Part shown: piece by piece, positions 34,624 through 45,095 of the stretch
Layout: every line of letters starts with the position of its first letter
Numbering within the stretch: position 1 is the first letter of the stretch
NCBI GenBank assembly: GCA_033060915.1
Contig: CM065394.1
Coordinates: 9,401,501-9,465,500, forward strand
Direction: 5' to 3'
DNA: 64,000 bases
Origin: Euryodendron excelsum
Taxonomy: Eukaryota; Streptophyta; Magnoliopsida; Ericales; Pentaphylacaceae
Notes under the pieces: model-generated
Databases searched by the model: none
Told to the model about the DNA's origin: nothing
Seen by the model: only the letters and a program-made list of their open reading frames with translations
Made by a program: the position numbers and the translations under genes

Positions 34624-36059
34624 GTCTGGACTTAAGGAAGATCACAACCTGGATGGAACTAGTCGATGCGTTCAAAGCCCAATACCGTCACAACATCGAC
34701 CTCATTTCTGATCGATGGTCCTTGATGACGATGAGCAAGGGTGAGAAGGAAAGCTTTAAAGCCTATGCCCTGAGATGGAGGGAGGCCGCTGCACAAGTAA
34801 ACCCCCCGCTGGAGGAGAAGGAGTATGTACAACTGTTTGTACATACTTTTTAGGGTATATTCTACGAGAAGCTCTGCACAAGCGTGGGAAAAAGGTTCTC
34901 TGAGCTCATCGTGCAGGGAGAGATGATAGAAAATGGCCTCAAGACAGGAAGAATCACAGATCCTTATGCCAAGACCGGAGAAAATATTGCCAACATAACC
35001 AAGAAGGTGGCTACTACAAGGGGCACGATCAGGAAGCAAAATGAAGTGTCTGCTATTCTGCCTAGCCAACCACCTCAATACCGACCTCCGCTCCAATCAC
35101 CCCAGGTCCTGCCCTTACCCACCTTGACCATGCCTACTCCAACCCCAAATTATGGTCCCGCTGGGGCACGACCTAACTTCAATAGACCTGCTCGACGTAT
35201 CTGCACCTTCGACACCTTAGCCTGCACCCAAACCGAGGCCTACCATAGCCTTCTAAAGAACAACATCTTGAAGCCCGTCCCTGCTCGCCCGTTGCCAAGC
35301 CCTCTACCCCCAACCTTTAATGCTGCCCTTACATGTGAATATCATTCAGGGGGCCAGAGGCATGACACCGAAAGCTGCTTTGCTCTCAAGCACAAGATCC
35401 AAGACCTGATCGACAATAAGACCATTGATCTGCAGCCAATAAAACCTGCTCCCACTCCTAATGTGACTGCTAACCCTCTACCAGATCACACCGTCAATAT
35501 GAAACTAGTAGAAATGGAGGGCGAGGGATTGTTTGACGAGCCCGAAGCCGAGGATTATGAGGACGATTAGGAGACTGAGGAAGAAGATGACTGGGAGGAG
35601 GATCTCCCATTATGTCCAATCTATCTCCATAACCCTGATGAAGTGCCTGATGTTTCTGACTGGCCCATTGAGGAGCCAATGTTCCTGGGAGATGAGACTA
35701 CTGAAAACATGGTTGCTGATGGATGGGGTGCTGGGTTTCTGCATCCGAAATATGCCGCGGCCGAACGTCATTTGCTAGAGAGTCATTGGCCTACCAATGA
35801 GTACAACTATGAAGAAATGAGCTGGAGGATAGAGAAGCCAAGAGCACAAGCAGAGCCATTCAAATTGGAAGGGGGTGAGCTGGTTACCCTGTTTACAGAA
35901 GAACCCGCTACACAAAACAAGAAGGAGGCTAACAACCGCATCAGCAGTGTCAACGCCTGTGGAGCTCTAGGGGAAGCCTTTGCTTATCTCGCCTTGGCAG
36001 AGGATCCGGGTCGCGAATAGAGCGTCGAAGATGTGGGGATTGTCCCAAGGCCATACTAA
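34624..36059 (+). pseudogene. gag: gag of M, 3' part (broken)
   Basis: It continues the split gag: 34624-34628 is the second TSD copy and coding similarity resumes at 34629 in the frame left at 16546. It contains the rest of the capsid-like domain (ESFKAYALRWREAAAQVN, EYVQLFVHTF), then a proline-rich linker and a Cys/His stretch near 35333-35380 (CEYHSGGQRHDTESC) followed by LKHKIQDLIDNKTIDL, typical of Tat-type gag. An acidic tail follows (EDYEDD, EEEDDWEEDLP), then an unassigned C-terminal part ending EDVGIVPRPY at TAA 36057. In-frame stops lie at 34851 (TAG; CAA in E), 35568 (TAG; TGA in E) and 36018 (TAG). With the 5' part the gene would be about 670 codons. No protease or RT follows. Confidence 0.88.
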
Positions 36060-38059
36060 AAATGGGTTTCTTGCACAAGCGTACAAGAGAGGGGTGGTTT
36101 CACCCACTTTCTTTCTATCCCTTTTACTTCTTGTTTTTAAATTAATACATACATTTTCTTATTGCTGAAGAACCTTATGCTTTTCGTAAAAGTAATAACA
36201 ATAATCAAATGACAGTCTTTTATTCCATTGTTGTTGTCTTGTCTTCCCTGGGAATAGTGACTACTTTCTACACAAGGGGCATGGTTTGCCTTATGGAATG
36301 ATCCAACTTGAAGGGATGATAGCATGAGTTAACCACTCGCCAAATGACCAGCTTTCCACAGAGAGAGAGAGAATAAGGATGAGTGAGGATACTACCCAAA
36401 GGCAGCACTTGCAAGACTCTGAGGCTAAGCGAGGTGTGGCCAGTTTATCAAGAGGAAGAGGAGCCATCTTTCATTCCCCCACATATAAAGAATAAATAAC
36501 TGAATAAATAACTAAATGTGCTCATATTCCCTTTGCTTAACCCCTAGTGCCTCGCGAAAAGCAAAAATTTTCTTTGTTAACCCTGATCCAAGACTGTCCT
36601 CCCCACATTGGGGCAGACAATAGTTGAGAACTCTAGGAGTGGTGTCCACCTCTATCATGCTAGGATAGTGTTGAAAACTCTATGGATCAAGCAATCTAAT
36701 TCAAAGTGAAGAGAGGCCCTCATTTCATTTCCCACGCAGTCAAAAGTAACCCCTTGCCAAACCCGTTGAGCCAGTTATCTTTTCTTAACAAAACCCCAAC
36801 CTAGGGATCACTGCCCACACTGGGTATATTGAGCTACCAAGGGAAAATGTTTAAGGGGAAAAAGGGTTAAAGAATTGTTTCGTTTCATAAGAGAACAGAA
36901 AAGAAATAGAAAGGAAAAGCAAAAGAAAGGAGTTGCCAAGGGGCAAGAAGCCAAAAAAAAAAAAAAAACCATGATTCTAAAGAAAGGCCTGAAGAAAATT
37001 ATGAATGAGTTATTTTCAAAAGCATATAAGAAGATCAAATGACAAGAAAGTTATGTCTCTCTCAAAAAGGTACATGGAAAGGGTGAAAGAACGAGGTCAT
37101 TGTCACCTTGAGAAGTATAGGGTCAAAGGCAAGAAGGAAATTTAAAGGTGATCCTAGGTTATAAGGAAACCCAGTAGAAACAATAGGTTTGAGCCTTTAC
37201 CCTTTCTTGCAAAACCCTGAAACTATGGCCTACATTACAACCCTATTAAAGTCCACTCTGATTGAAAATAGATTGCTTGATCTAAATGAGTTAGATACGC
37301 TACCAATGTTATTAAAAAAAAAAAAAAAGATGCTAATCCTACTGAAAAACGGTTAAGGACAGTTTGGATCTAAGCCTTGCTGAAAACAACATTGAATTTG
37401 AGCCTACATATCTCGTTGTTTCTAAAACCCCATAACCTAGCCTACATTATGGTCCTCAATAAAGTCTTCTCGGATTGAAATAACTGGCCACTTATCGCTC
37501 TGCCAAAGGTCAGGTAAGCGGTTGCTAAACTCCGAGAGTCGAGAGTCTTAGCCCAATAACCCTATACACTAACCCTGGGATAGAAAGTTGGGGGGCAGTT
37601 AAGAGGTTGAGAAAGGTGCGAAGTGCTATCATCCAATCGAGCTAGGATTGCGCCAGAAGAGAGGCTAAACCCCCGAAGAGGAGGGAGTTACCATTCCCAA
37701 AGCTACAAGTCTAACAGCACCCTGTGTCATTCTATTAACATATATCTAACTTGTGCATATGTTAAAAAAATAAAAAAATAAAAAAATCAGCATGAGCTTT
37801 GCATATATAGGACATAACTCCCTGTAGAAATAGAAGTTACCAACATCAACTCATGGAATAAATATCTAGCATCATCATACATCACATGCATCTGATCATA
37901 TGCCTAGCTGTAAAAGTCATAAATGTATCTGTCAATCCATGCATCTAAGTACCATAAACATTCGTTTTTGTACAAAATATCAGAATAAAACTACCTAACA
38001 TAAATATAACTCAGGGACCAGGGGCAAAAGAGGATCAAAGTCTCCACAAGGGGCATCTA
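36060..38059 (+). other. Non-coding spacer of M where pol would be expected
   Basis: About 2 kb between the end of gag and the end of the antisense gene, collinear with the E spacer (shared AACCACTCGCC start near 36330 and repeats near 37200 and 37400) and the N spacer. It holds diverged ~200-bp units (CCTACATTACAACCC ... GTCCACTCTGATTGAAA, and CCTACATTATGGTCC ... GTCTTCTCGGATTGAAA). No frame with RT, RNase H, protease or integrase motifs was found by eye. Confidence 0.7.
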
Positions 38060-39483
38060 TCACAGGTCGAAGTCGATGTCATCCAGATCAAAATCCCCGA
38101 AGCCCGGCATCGGAGGAGGTGGATAACTACTCGAAGCACCACCATCCTGCAAGAAAGATAGAACCAAAATCAGCTGCAAGCAAAAGGAGCTAAGCAACAG
38201 CAGAGCAATAAGGAGCAAAGAGAGAAAAACTTACCCCCCCACCACCCATCTGAGATAACCGACCCGTTAGGGAAGCTACCTCGGCCTAGTACTGGTCCCG
38301 CTCCATCTGGTGCCGGTCACATCCCTCGCCTCAATCAACTCCAGGTTGGCCTGGAGCGTCACGAAGTCAGTAATCTCTGATCGCTGGGCTACCCGGTCAC
38401 GAGCCCACCTCAAAGCACGAGGATAGAGATCATCCTCAACAACTGCAGGACAACGCACCGGTAGGTACTCATAACTCCACCAGACAAGGAAGGGCCAAAA
38501 GCTAGTCATGCTGCCCCAACGAGAAGAAGTCTGGACCCGCATCGATTGAAGAAAGTAGCCAAAAGAAAAGGACCCCAATCCAACTCAGACAAAGATCCCA
38601 GATCCTACTATACTCACCAAACGACACGACACGAGTGACTTGTTGTTGTTGCAAAAGCAGCTAAAGATGATGTACAACACAAGTCGTCGTCTCATGATGT
38701 CTCGCCTGGCAGGCGATGGCTCAGTAGCAAAAGTACGCTCGCCCTGACTAATCCAAGAGACTGGGAAGGCAGAATGCTCAGGCTGAGGCAAGTCCAACAG
38801 CAAACAGGCCTCGTCCATGCTGACCGGGTGCAAGATGATCCACCGGCCGACAAAGGAGAGTCCTGTAATAATCGCCCAATCTAAAGGAGTGGGGCCTAAC
38901 TCGAAGCCGACAAAATGGAAGGTCTCAGTCTCCCTGAACCACCTCTCAACAAGTGCCAGTACCAAATGTCGGTTCAGGCGGTTAGCTTGTAATCCCATAA
39001 AGGCGCCAAATCCGATCTCTGCCAAGAAGGCCCAATATGATGGGCAACCTGCTGCATGGTCACAAAAACCTGATGAACAGCCCCTCGGAAAGCTGTATGT
39101 ACCTGCGAAGGTGACAAATGCTGTCTGGAGTATACACTATGATGATAGGCCAGATCCCCGAGTGGTAGGACATCTGGTATCTGCAGATCTCCCAAGTCAG
39201 CGTCTATCTGCCTATGCCTGGAAGAAGCTCTCCTATAGCCGGTCACCTGATCCCCAAGGCCCGGTACCTCCTCCTCGGCATCAACCTCCTCAGCAAAAGC
39301 CTGCTTAATAGGAGGAAAAGGGTCGACAGGTAGTCTACTCCCCTGCCCGCTCTGGCTGGATGAGGATCGTCTGGTAGACCGTCGACTACCTCTGGATCGA
39401 CTAGAGCCGCCAGCAGAATATGTCCGGGCCGCTTTCCCCGAGCGGCGTCTCCTCTCAGAACCGTCATCACCTGCATCTGCCAT
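38060..39483 (-). pseudogene. Antisense plant mobile domain (PMD) gene of M (broken)
   Basis: Protein gene on the strand opposite to M. Start MADAGDDGSE at 39483, one base after an acceptor-like CTTACCTTTTCAG, so a 5'-UTR intron is likely. Order: serine/arginine-rich N-terminus, RLPVDPFPP, an acidic stretch, PGLGDQVTGYRRA, then the PMD core: HLVLALVERWFRETETFHF, ELGPTPLDWAIITGLSFVG, later ELDWG and WPFLVWWSYEYLPV. A short glutamine/leucine-rich part precedes an intron and an acidic tail (GFGDFDLDDIDFDL) ending at TGA 38060-38062. Comparison with E shows frameshifts near 39030, 38610 and 38570 (one G lost) plus a TAG near the intron. The PMD (Pfam PF10536 type) assignment is by motif; its role for the element is unknown. 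Confidence 0.8.
38147..38234 (-). other. Predicted 88-bp intron of the antisense PMD gene
   Basis: The minus strand has GGG|GTAAGTTTTT at the donor and CTTTCTTGCAG|GATGG at the acceptor. Joining the flanks keeps a glycine-rich to GASSSYPPPP frame open to the acidic C-terminus. E has an equivalent acceptor (TTCTTTGTAG, AG at 52338-52339). Confidence 0.7.
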
Positions 39484-40800
39484 CCTGAAAAGGTAAGCCA
39501 AGGTAAGTGATGTTAATATACCACCCACGCAGTTTAAATAACAGTAAAATAAAACAAATAAATAACACAAACAAAACAAATAAAGGATTTCGAATAACAA
39601 ATCAAAAACAAAATTTCCACATTTCTTGATTTTTCCAACTCCAAATTGCATCTCAAGGGTTCTCTGCCTTTTTCCCTTCAAAAAAATAAGATTTTATTTT
39701 TAAAACTTTAATAAACTCTTTCCTTAATTTCTAAAAATTTCGGCAGAATCCCATTTAAAAGTGGCCCCTACAACGCCCATGACATCAACACAAAATATGA
39801 AATATGCACCTTCCAACAATCACATGACAATGGCGCCCGTGCACACTTTTCAATTTTTTAAAATTTTCAAAACTCATGTTTTATTTTTCAAATAAATCAA
39901 TGATTTTCAAACATCTTCTGAAAATTTTCAAAATCACCTTAATTGTTTTAAAAAATATTCCTACATTTTGCCTAATTTCAAACTTTAAAAATTTCATCAA
40001 TTTCTTGAATTTTCTAATTTTTTCTAATTTTCTAAATATTTTTCTATTTTTCAAAAAGTCAAAAATTTACCGAGTTTTCAAAATATCACGAAACTTCATA
40101 CGGTTGTTAAATATATTTTTCTAAGGCACATTGCACAAAAACATAGCCAGAAAACCCAATACCCATGCTTATAGGAACAAATTTCCTATTCCTGCATAAA
40201 ACCCCCTTCACACATTTACATATAATCACTCAAATTCAATCAAACAACCATCAAAATGCAAAAACAACATCATCAAAGTGTTCAAAACATATCAAACATT
40301 AATTTCCACTATTTGCATGATTCAAACGAAGTTCTACACATCGAAATCAACAAAATTTGAAAACTCACCTTTTGGAAGTTCTCCGGCGAAATCTTCACTT
40401 CCGGCGACTTTTCCGGCGACGTGGACTCCTTCCGGCAATCACCCACAGTCCCCAAAAGAGTGCTCCTTCAAGGTTCAAGTCGATTTCCACTTGAAGACTC
40501 TCGGATTCTCCAAAAACTCTTCAAATCCCGTAACTGTTCGAAGCAGAAATTTTCTGGTTTTTAACCTTAAGCCTGGCGCCACTAGCAGAGGCGCCAGAGC
40601 TTTTTTGCCAAAGCAGTGGCACCAGTTATAAATTCTGGGCAGTTTTGCCCTTTTCCCTCCAAAACTCATTTTCGAAGGCCTTTTTGGCCCATTATCCGTT
40701 TTCGATCGCCGTTGTCGAAAGATTTCCAATGTCTGTCCCTCCGACTACCTCGCGGTCAACATGGGACACTTACTCTTATCGTTTTCTGTCTTTGACAAGC
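39484..40800 (-). promoter_or_regulatory. Upstream region of the antisense gene in M
   Basis: Between the antisense ATG and the polypurine tract. An acceptor-like site and a branch-like TTAAC lie at 39484-39525. AT-rich low-complexity sequence fills about 39500-40370. A GGCGCC dyad (40573-40597) identical in form to the LTR dyads is followed on the minus strand by GTTAAAAACC, a weak TATA-like stretch. This is the likely antisense promoter; no start site can be fixed. No gene is seen. Confidence 0.5.
40573..40597. promoter_or_regulatory. GGCGCC dyad outside the LTR, upstream of the antisense gene
   Basis: CTGGCGCCACT-AGC-AGAGGCGCCAG, about 230 bp before the 3' LTR and about 1.1 kb upstream of the antisense ATG. 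E has a decayed counterpart at 55586-55609. Confidence 0.7.
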
Positions 40801-40823
40801 AAAGACAGAAAAAGAGGGGCAGC
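40801..40823 (+). other. Polypurine tract of M
   Basis: AAAGACAGAAAAAGAGGGGC followed by AGC immediately before the 3' LTR. Confidence 0.85.
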
Positions 40824-42285
40824 TATAAGCACCCCATTTTTGACCGCTCGACAGTCTACACTCCGTCCAGACTTGTTTTCAAGTCATTGTGGGCATATTC
40901 CATTCGAAACCAATTCTCTAGGTCCAAATTCCATCATTCCTTCACTTCACGGGCCTGTCAGGCCCAAATAGAGGCAAAATAACCAAAATGCCCTTAGGGG
41001 CATTGTTCTTTCTTATTCCAATTCCAATCCCTCTCTCGAAACAGTTTATTCCTCGAGAAGGTTCGAGTAGCAAAACTACTCACAAAACCGTTAGAGTGGC
41101 GGAAACACTCACAATCCAGGCACATCTCTTTGGAGACGGTAAGACCCCTTTCCAAACCCACTCTCGAGACAGTTTATTCCTCGAGACGGTTCCAATCCAG
41201 GCACGTCTCTTTGGAGACGGTAAGACCCCTTTCCAAACCCACTCTCGAGACAGTTTATTCCTCGAGACGGTTCCAATCTAGGCACGTCTCTGTGGAGACG
41301 ATAAGACCCCTTCTAGTCCCACTCTCGAGACAGTTTATTCCTCGAGACGGTCTGAGTAGCAAAACTACTCACAAAACCGTTAGAGTAGCGGAAATACTCA
41401 CAAATAGGTCGATATAGGGAATTGGCAACAAATCCCTATGTCACGGCGACCGCCGTTAGAGTGGCGGAAACACTCAAAACCCAGGTCAACACCCGTGTCT
41501 ATTAGCTCACTTCGGTGAAAAATGACCAGACTGCCCTTGGGACCTTTTTCGAGACTTTCCAGTCAAGATGACCATTTTGCCCTAAGCATCCGAATGCCCC
41601 GGGAACCACGCCGGCTCTGGGTATCAAACCGGTAACCTCCTGAGACTACTTTTTATAGTATTCTCAATCTTCTTTTACCTTTTCGGATCATTCCGAGTCA
41701 GTTCCGGCCAACCCGATACAAAATGACCATTTTGCCCCTAGAAAGTTGGTCTCCTTCTTCGACCACACCGGCTCTGGGTATCAAACCAGTAATGACACAA
41801 TAATACTTTTTATAGTGTTCTCAACCTCCCCTTACCTTTCCGGACCATTCCGAGTCAGTTCCGGCAAACCCGGTACAAAATGTCCGTTTTGCCCCTAGTG
41901 GACCGGTCTCCTTTTCCGACCACGCCGGCTCTGGGAATCAAACCGGCAACCTCTGGGAACATTCTAAATAATGTTTCCAGATCCCAAGTCTTTTCCCGGG
42001 ACAATCCGAGTTCGCCCCGGCAGCTTCCTTGTCTGATTGACCGTTTTGCCCCTAAGGGCCCGGTCAACCTTTCCGACACATCTTATCCTCACTTTTCAAG
42101 TCAAATACCTCCAGGACACTATTTTAAGTGTTCCTGCTCATTCTTGGCCTTCCGGGTCATTGCCGGACTTTCCAGAGTCTCTCCTAGTGAAGCCAGGCTA
42201 AAAATTGCATGGTAGTCACTAGTACAGGCGCCCAAATCTAGTCAAAGATACGTTGCTTGCCGACCTTAAACCTTTCCTAATTGGC

Positions 42286-42385
42286 TGGCGCCACTAGTAG
42301 TGGCGCCAAGCCAGAAAATGGCCTGGCGCCACTCTTAGTGGCGCCAGTGTAAAGTTTGCCCTGGCGCCACTGCAACAGGCGCCAG
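42286..42385 (+). repeat. Row of three GGCGCC dyads in the M 3' LTR
   Basis: Dyads 42286-42308, 42323-42347 and 42361-42385, each about 23-25 bp with arms TGGCGCCACT / AGTGGCGCCA and 3-5 unpaired central bases. The last has the centre GCAACAG. The row ends 14 bp before the TATA box. Confidence 0.88.
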
Positions 42386-42399
42386 GTTTGTCCTCCCTC

Positions 42400-42408
42400 T
42401 ATAAATAC
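42400..42408 (+). promoter_or_regulatory. TATA box of the M 3' LTR
   Basis: TATAAATAC, then AGAGCC. The transcription start is expected roughly 30 bp downstream. Confidence 0.8.
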
Positions 42409-42701
42409 AGAGCCTTATTCAACGTAAAAGTGGTCTGCAAACTTAACCTAAGAATCCTATATTTCGATATACAGAGGTCGAGCACCTCCAAAAACCCTAG
42501 TTTCCTCAAGTTCTCCAAACCCTAGCCACCCTACACTAAACCCTAGCCACCATACACAAACCCTAGCCTGCTATACACTCATACACTAGCCTTCAACCAT
42601 CTTTTGAAGACTTGAGGAGCTGTAACCCAAAGCTTGAAGACAACTCTTGAAGACGAAAGACGAAGATCAAGACCGAAGACCGAAGACTGCACAGCGTGCA
42701 A

Positions 42702-42722
42702 AATAAAGAAGATATACGGTAG
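42702..42722 (+). promoter_or_regulatory. AATAAA and splice-donor-like site, side by side
   Basis: AATAAA at 42702-42707 lies 11 bp before ACG|GTAGG (GT at 42719-42720). The same pairing occurs in N, the solo LTR and F. Confidence 0.6.
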
Positions 42723-45016
42723 GCTCCCTATTTAAATTTCTGCACTTCCCCCCCCCCCTCCCCCCCTCTCTCTTCTCTCTCTTAACCCACTTGGGTTTTC
42801 TCTATTTTAATCCCCCATCTCTTTCCGCCCCTTTCTTTGCATGCTTGAAACAAGGGGATTCCCGGTCCATGTGTAGGATTGGGCTATTGGAGAGTCACCG
42901 TGTCGGGGGCTTTCTTCTAGTCTAACCAAAGACCACGTGGGTCCGGCCACCTTGATTATGTGGTGAAGCCTTAACCTTGTATGTTCACGACCCCAAATTG
43001 CATTGTGCATATCATAGTCTTGCATCTTCCAAAGACCGTTTTCAAAGTTGTTTTTCAAATCGTTTTCAAACTTGTTTTCAAAATTGCATCAAAATCTCTT
43101 TTTCAAAAACTTGTTTTCAAAACCACAATTCTAGGGTGATTCTAGCCTTTCCATGGCTAGGGTTGCTTTAGGAAAGTGTTACATTTAAAATGACCAATGT
43201 GGCTCATATTTTCAAAATCTTATTGATTTTCAAAACCACTTTCCTAAAGTGGTACTAGCCATTTTATGGTTAGAATCGCTTTAGGAAAGTGAGACGTTTT
43301 TATGCTTTCCAAAACTCTCTCTCTTTTCAAAAATCTCTTCCTAAAAATCTATTTTTCAACATACTTTCCTAAAACTCTCCTCCTCAAAATTGTTTTCAAA
43401 AACTCCCTTCCAAAATCTATTTTCCAAAATTCTCTTTTTCAACTCCACTCCAAAATCTTCTCCTCAAAATTCACTTTCTAAAAACACTCCCTAAATTCAC
43501 TTTCCTAAAAACTCTTCCCAAAATCTCCCATCTAGAAACTCCTCTTTAGGATTCTCTTCTAAAAAACTTGTTTCCAAAAACACACTTTCCAAAAACTCTT
43601 TCCTTAGAGCCCAAGTCAAGCCCTAGAACCCACAATTAGAAAACCCTAATTTTCTTCCCAAAAACATGATTTTCAAACTTTGCCCCAAACTTAGGTTTCC
43701 AAAATCTCTTGTTTTCACACCCAAAACTATACACGTTTCCAAAACTTATTTTCTACGTCAAAACTATAATTTTCCAAACCTAGGGTTTTTAGAATCTCCT
43801 TTCCAAATCCTTGTCAAATCAAATATTCCCTTTAAGAAACCAAATCCAATCTCCCCGTTTAGGAAACTAGATCCTATCCTCCGTCTTTTGAAACAAAATC
43901 AAACTTTCTCTTTTAAAGACCAAAACCAATCTCTTCCAAATCCAAATCTTTCCTAATTCAAATCCTTCCTAAACGTCCACTTTCCTAAACCTTAAGTTTC
44001 CAAAAACTTGAACATAAAAATCTTTCCTAATTCAACCCTTTCCTAATTCTACCTTCTTTTCAAATCTTAACTTTTCAAACCAAAATTTTCAAACCCAAAC
44101 CTTTCCTAATTTCAAGATTTTCTAAAATTCAAACTCTAAAATTTTCTAAATCTTAAACTTTCTAAATGTCAAATCTTTCTAAAATTCTAAATTCATAACT
44201 TTTTTAAGTTAAATCTTTCTAAACCTAAATCTTTCTAAATTCTAAACTTTCCAAAACTTCAAAATCTTTCTAAATCTAAGGCTTTTCTAAACTCAAAACT
44301 TTCTTAATTCAAACATTTCCTAAACTGAAAACTTTCCTTTTTCAAACCTTTCCTAAAACGAAACTTTCTTATTTTCAAAACTTTCTTGTTTTCAAAGCTT
44401 TCCAAATTCAAAACTTCCCTTTTTCAAAACATTACAAAATTCAAAACTTTCTTAACTTGAAACTTTCCAAATTCTAAGCATTTCTTAAACTAAACTTTTC
44501 CTAATTCAAAACATTTCTAAATTCAAAACTTTCCGATTTTCAAAATTTTCCTAATTTGGGAACTTTCCTAATCTTAAAACCTTTCATTTTTCAAAAACTT
44601 CCTAAACTCGAAATTTCCCAATTTTCAAAACTTCCCTATTTCAAAAAATTTCTTAATTTCTAAACTCTCCTAATTCGAAACTTTCTTAATTCAAAGCTTT
44701 CCTAAGTTGAAACTTTCCTAATTCTAAAACTTTCCTAAATTGAACCTTTCCTAATTCAAACATTTCCTAAATCCAATCTTCCCTAATTTCCTAAACCTTC
44801 CAAGTCAAGTCAAATATTTTCTAGGTCTCTTCTCTTTCCTAAGTCTAGGTTTCCTAAAATCAAGTATTTCCAAACTCAATCTTTCCAAAGCAAGTCTAGT
44901 CCTCTCAATTTCAATTTCCAATCTCCTTTTCTAATCTCAAATCAAATCCAATTTTCAATTCAATCTCTTTCTTCCAATTCAATCTCCTTCCTCAAATCAA
45001 CTCTTCAATTTTCAAT

Positions 45017-45095
45017 CGGACTCCGGTCCGAACTACAACTGACCTGATTCCCCCAAAGGGATACGTAGGCAACCTTCATAGGTGCGGTCACAACA
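45017..45095 (+). promoter_or_regulatory. Conserved hairpin and motif block near the LTR 3' end
   Basis: CGGACTCCGGTCCG (45017-45030) is a 5-bp-stem hairpin, followed by GACCTGATTCCCCCAAAGGG and ATACGTAGGCAACC with GGTGCGGTCACAACA. The whole block is preserved in all seven LTR copies that cover it, while the flanking tract is not. Confidence 0.75.

Noticed and set aside
34659..35096. 145-residue minus-strand frame
   Set aside because: Shadow of the gag 3' part; no similarity of its own and not kept in E or F.
35568..35570. Programmed stop readthrough in gag
   Set aside because: The stop differs between M (TAG) and E (TGA), other stops are scattered through both genes, and no readthrough context or downstream pol exists.
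36060..38059. Decayed pol in the spacer
   Set aside because: I looked for RT/INT-like stretches in the six-frame reading and saw none. The spacer is too short for pol and is collinear among three copies. A profile search would be decisive.
39484..39681. N-terminal extension of the antisense PMD frame in M (hydrophobic, membrane-like)
   Set aside because: The extension is upstream of an acceptor-like site one base before ATG 39483, and similarity to E and N starts at that ATG. It is most likely translated intron.
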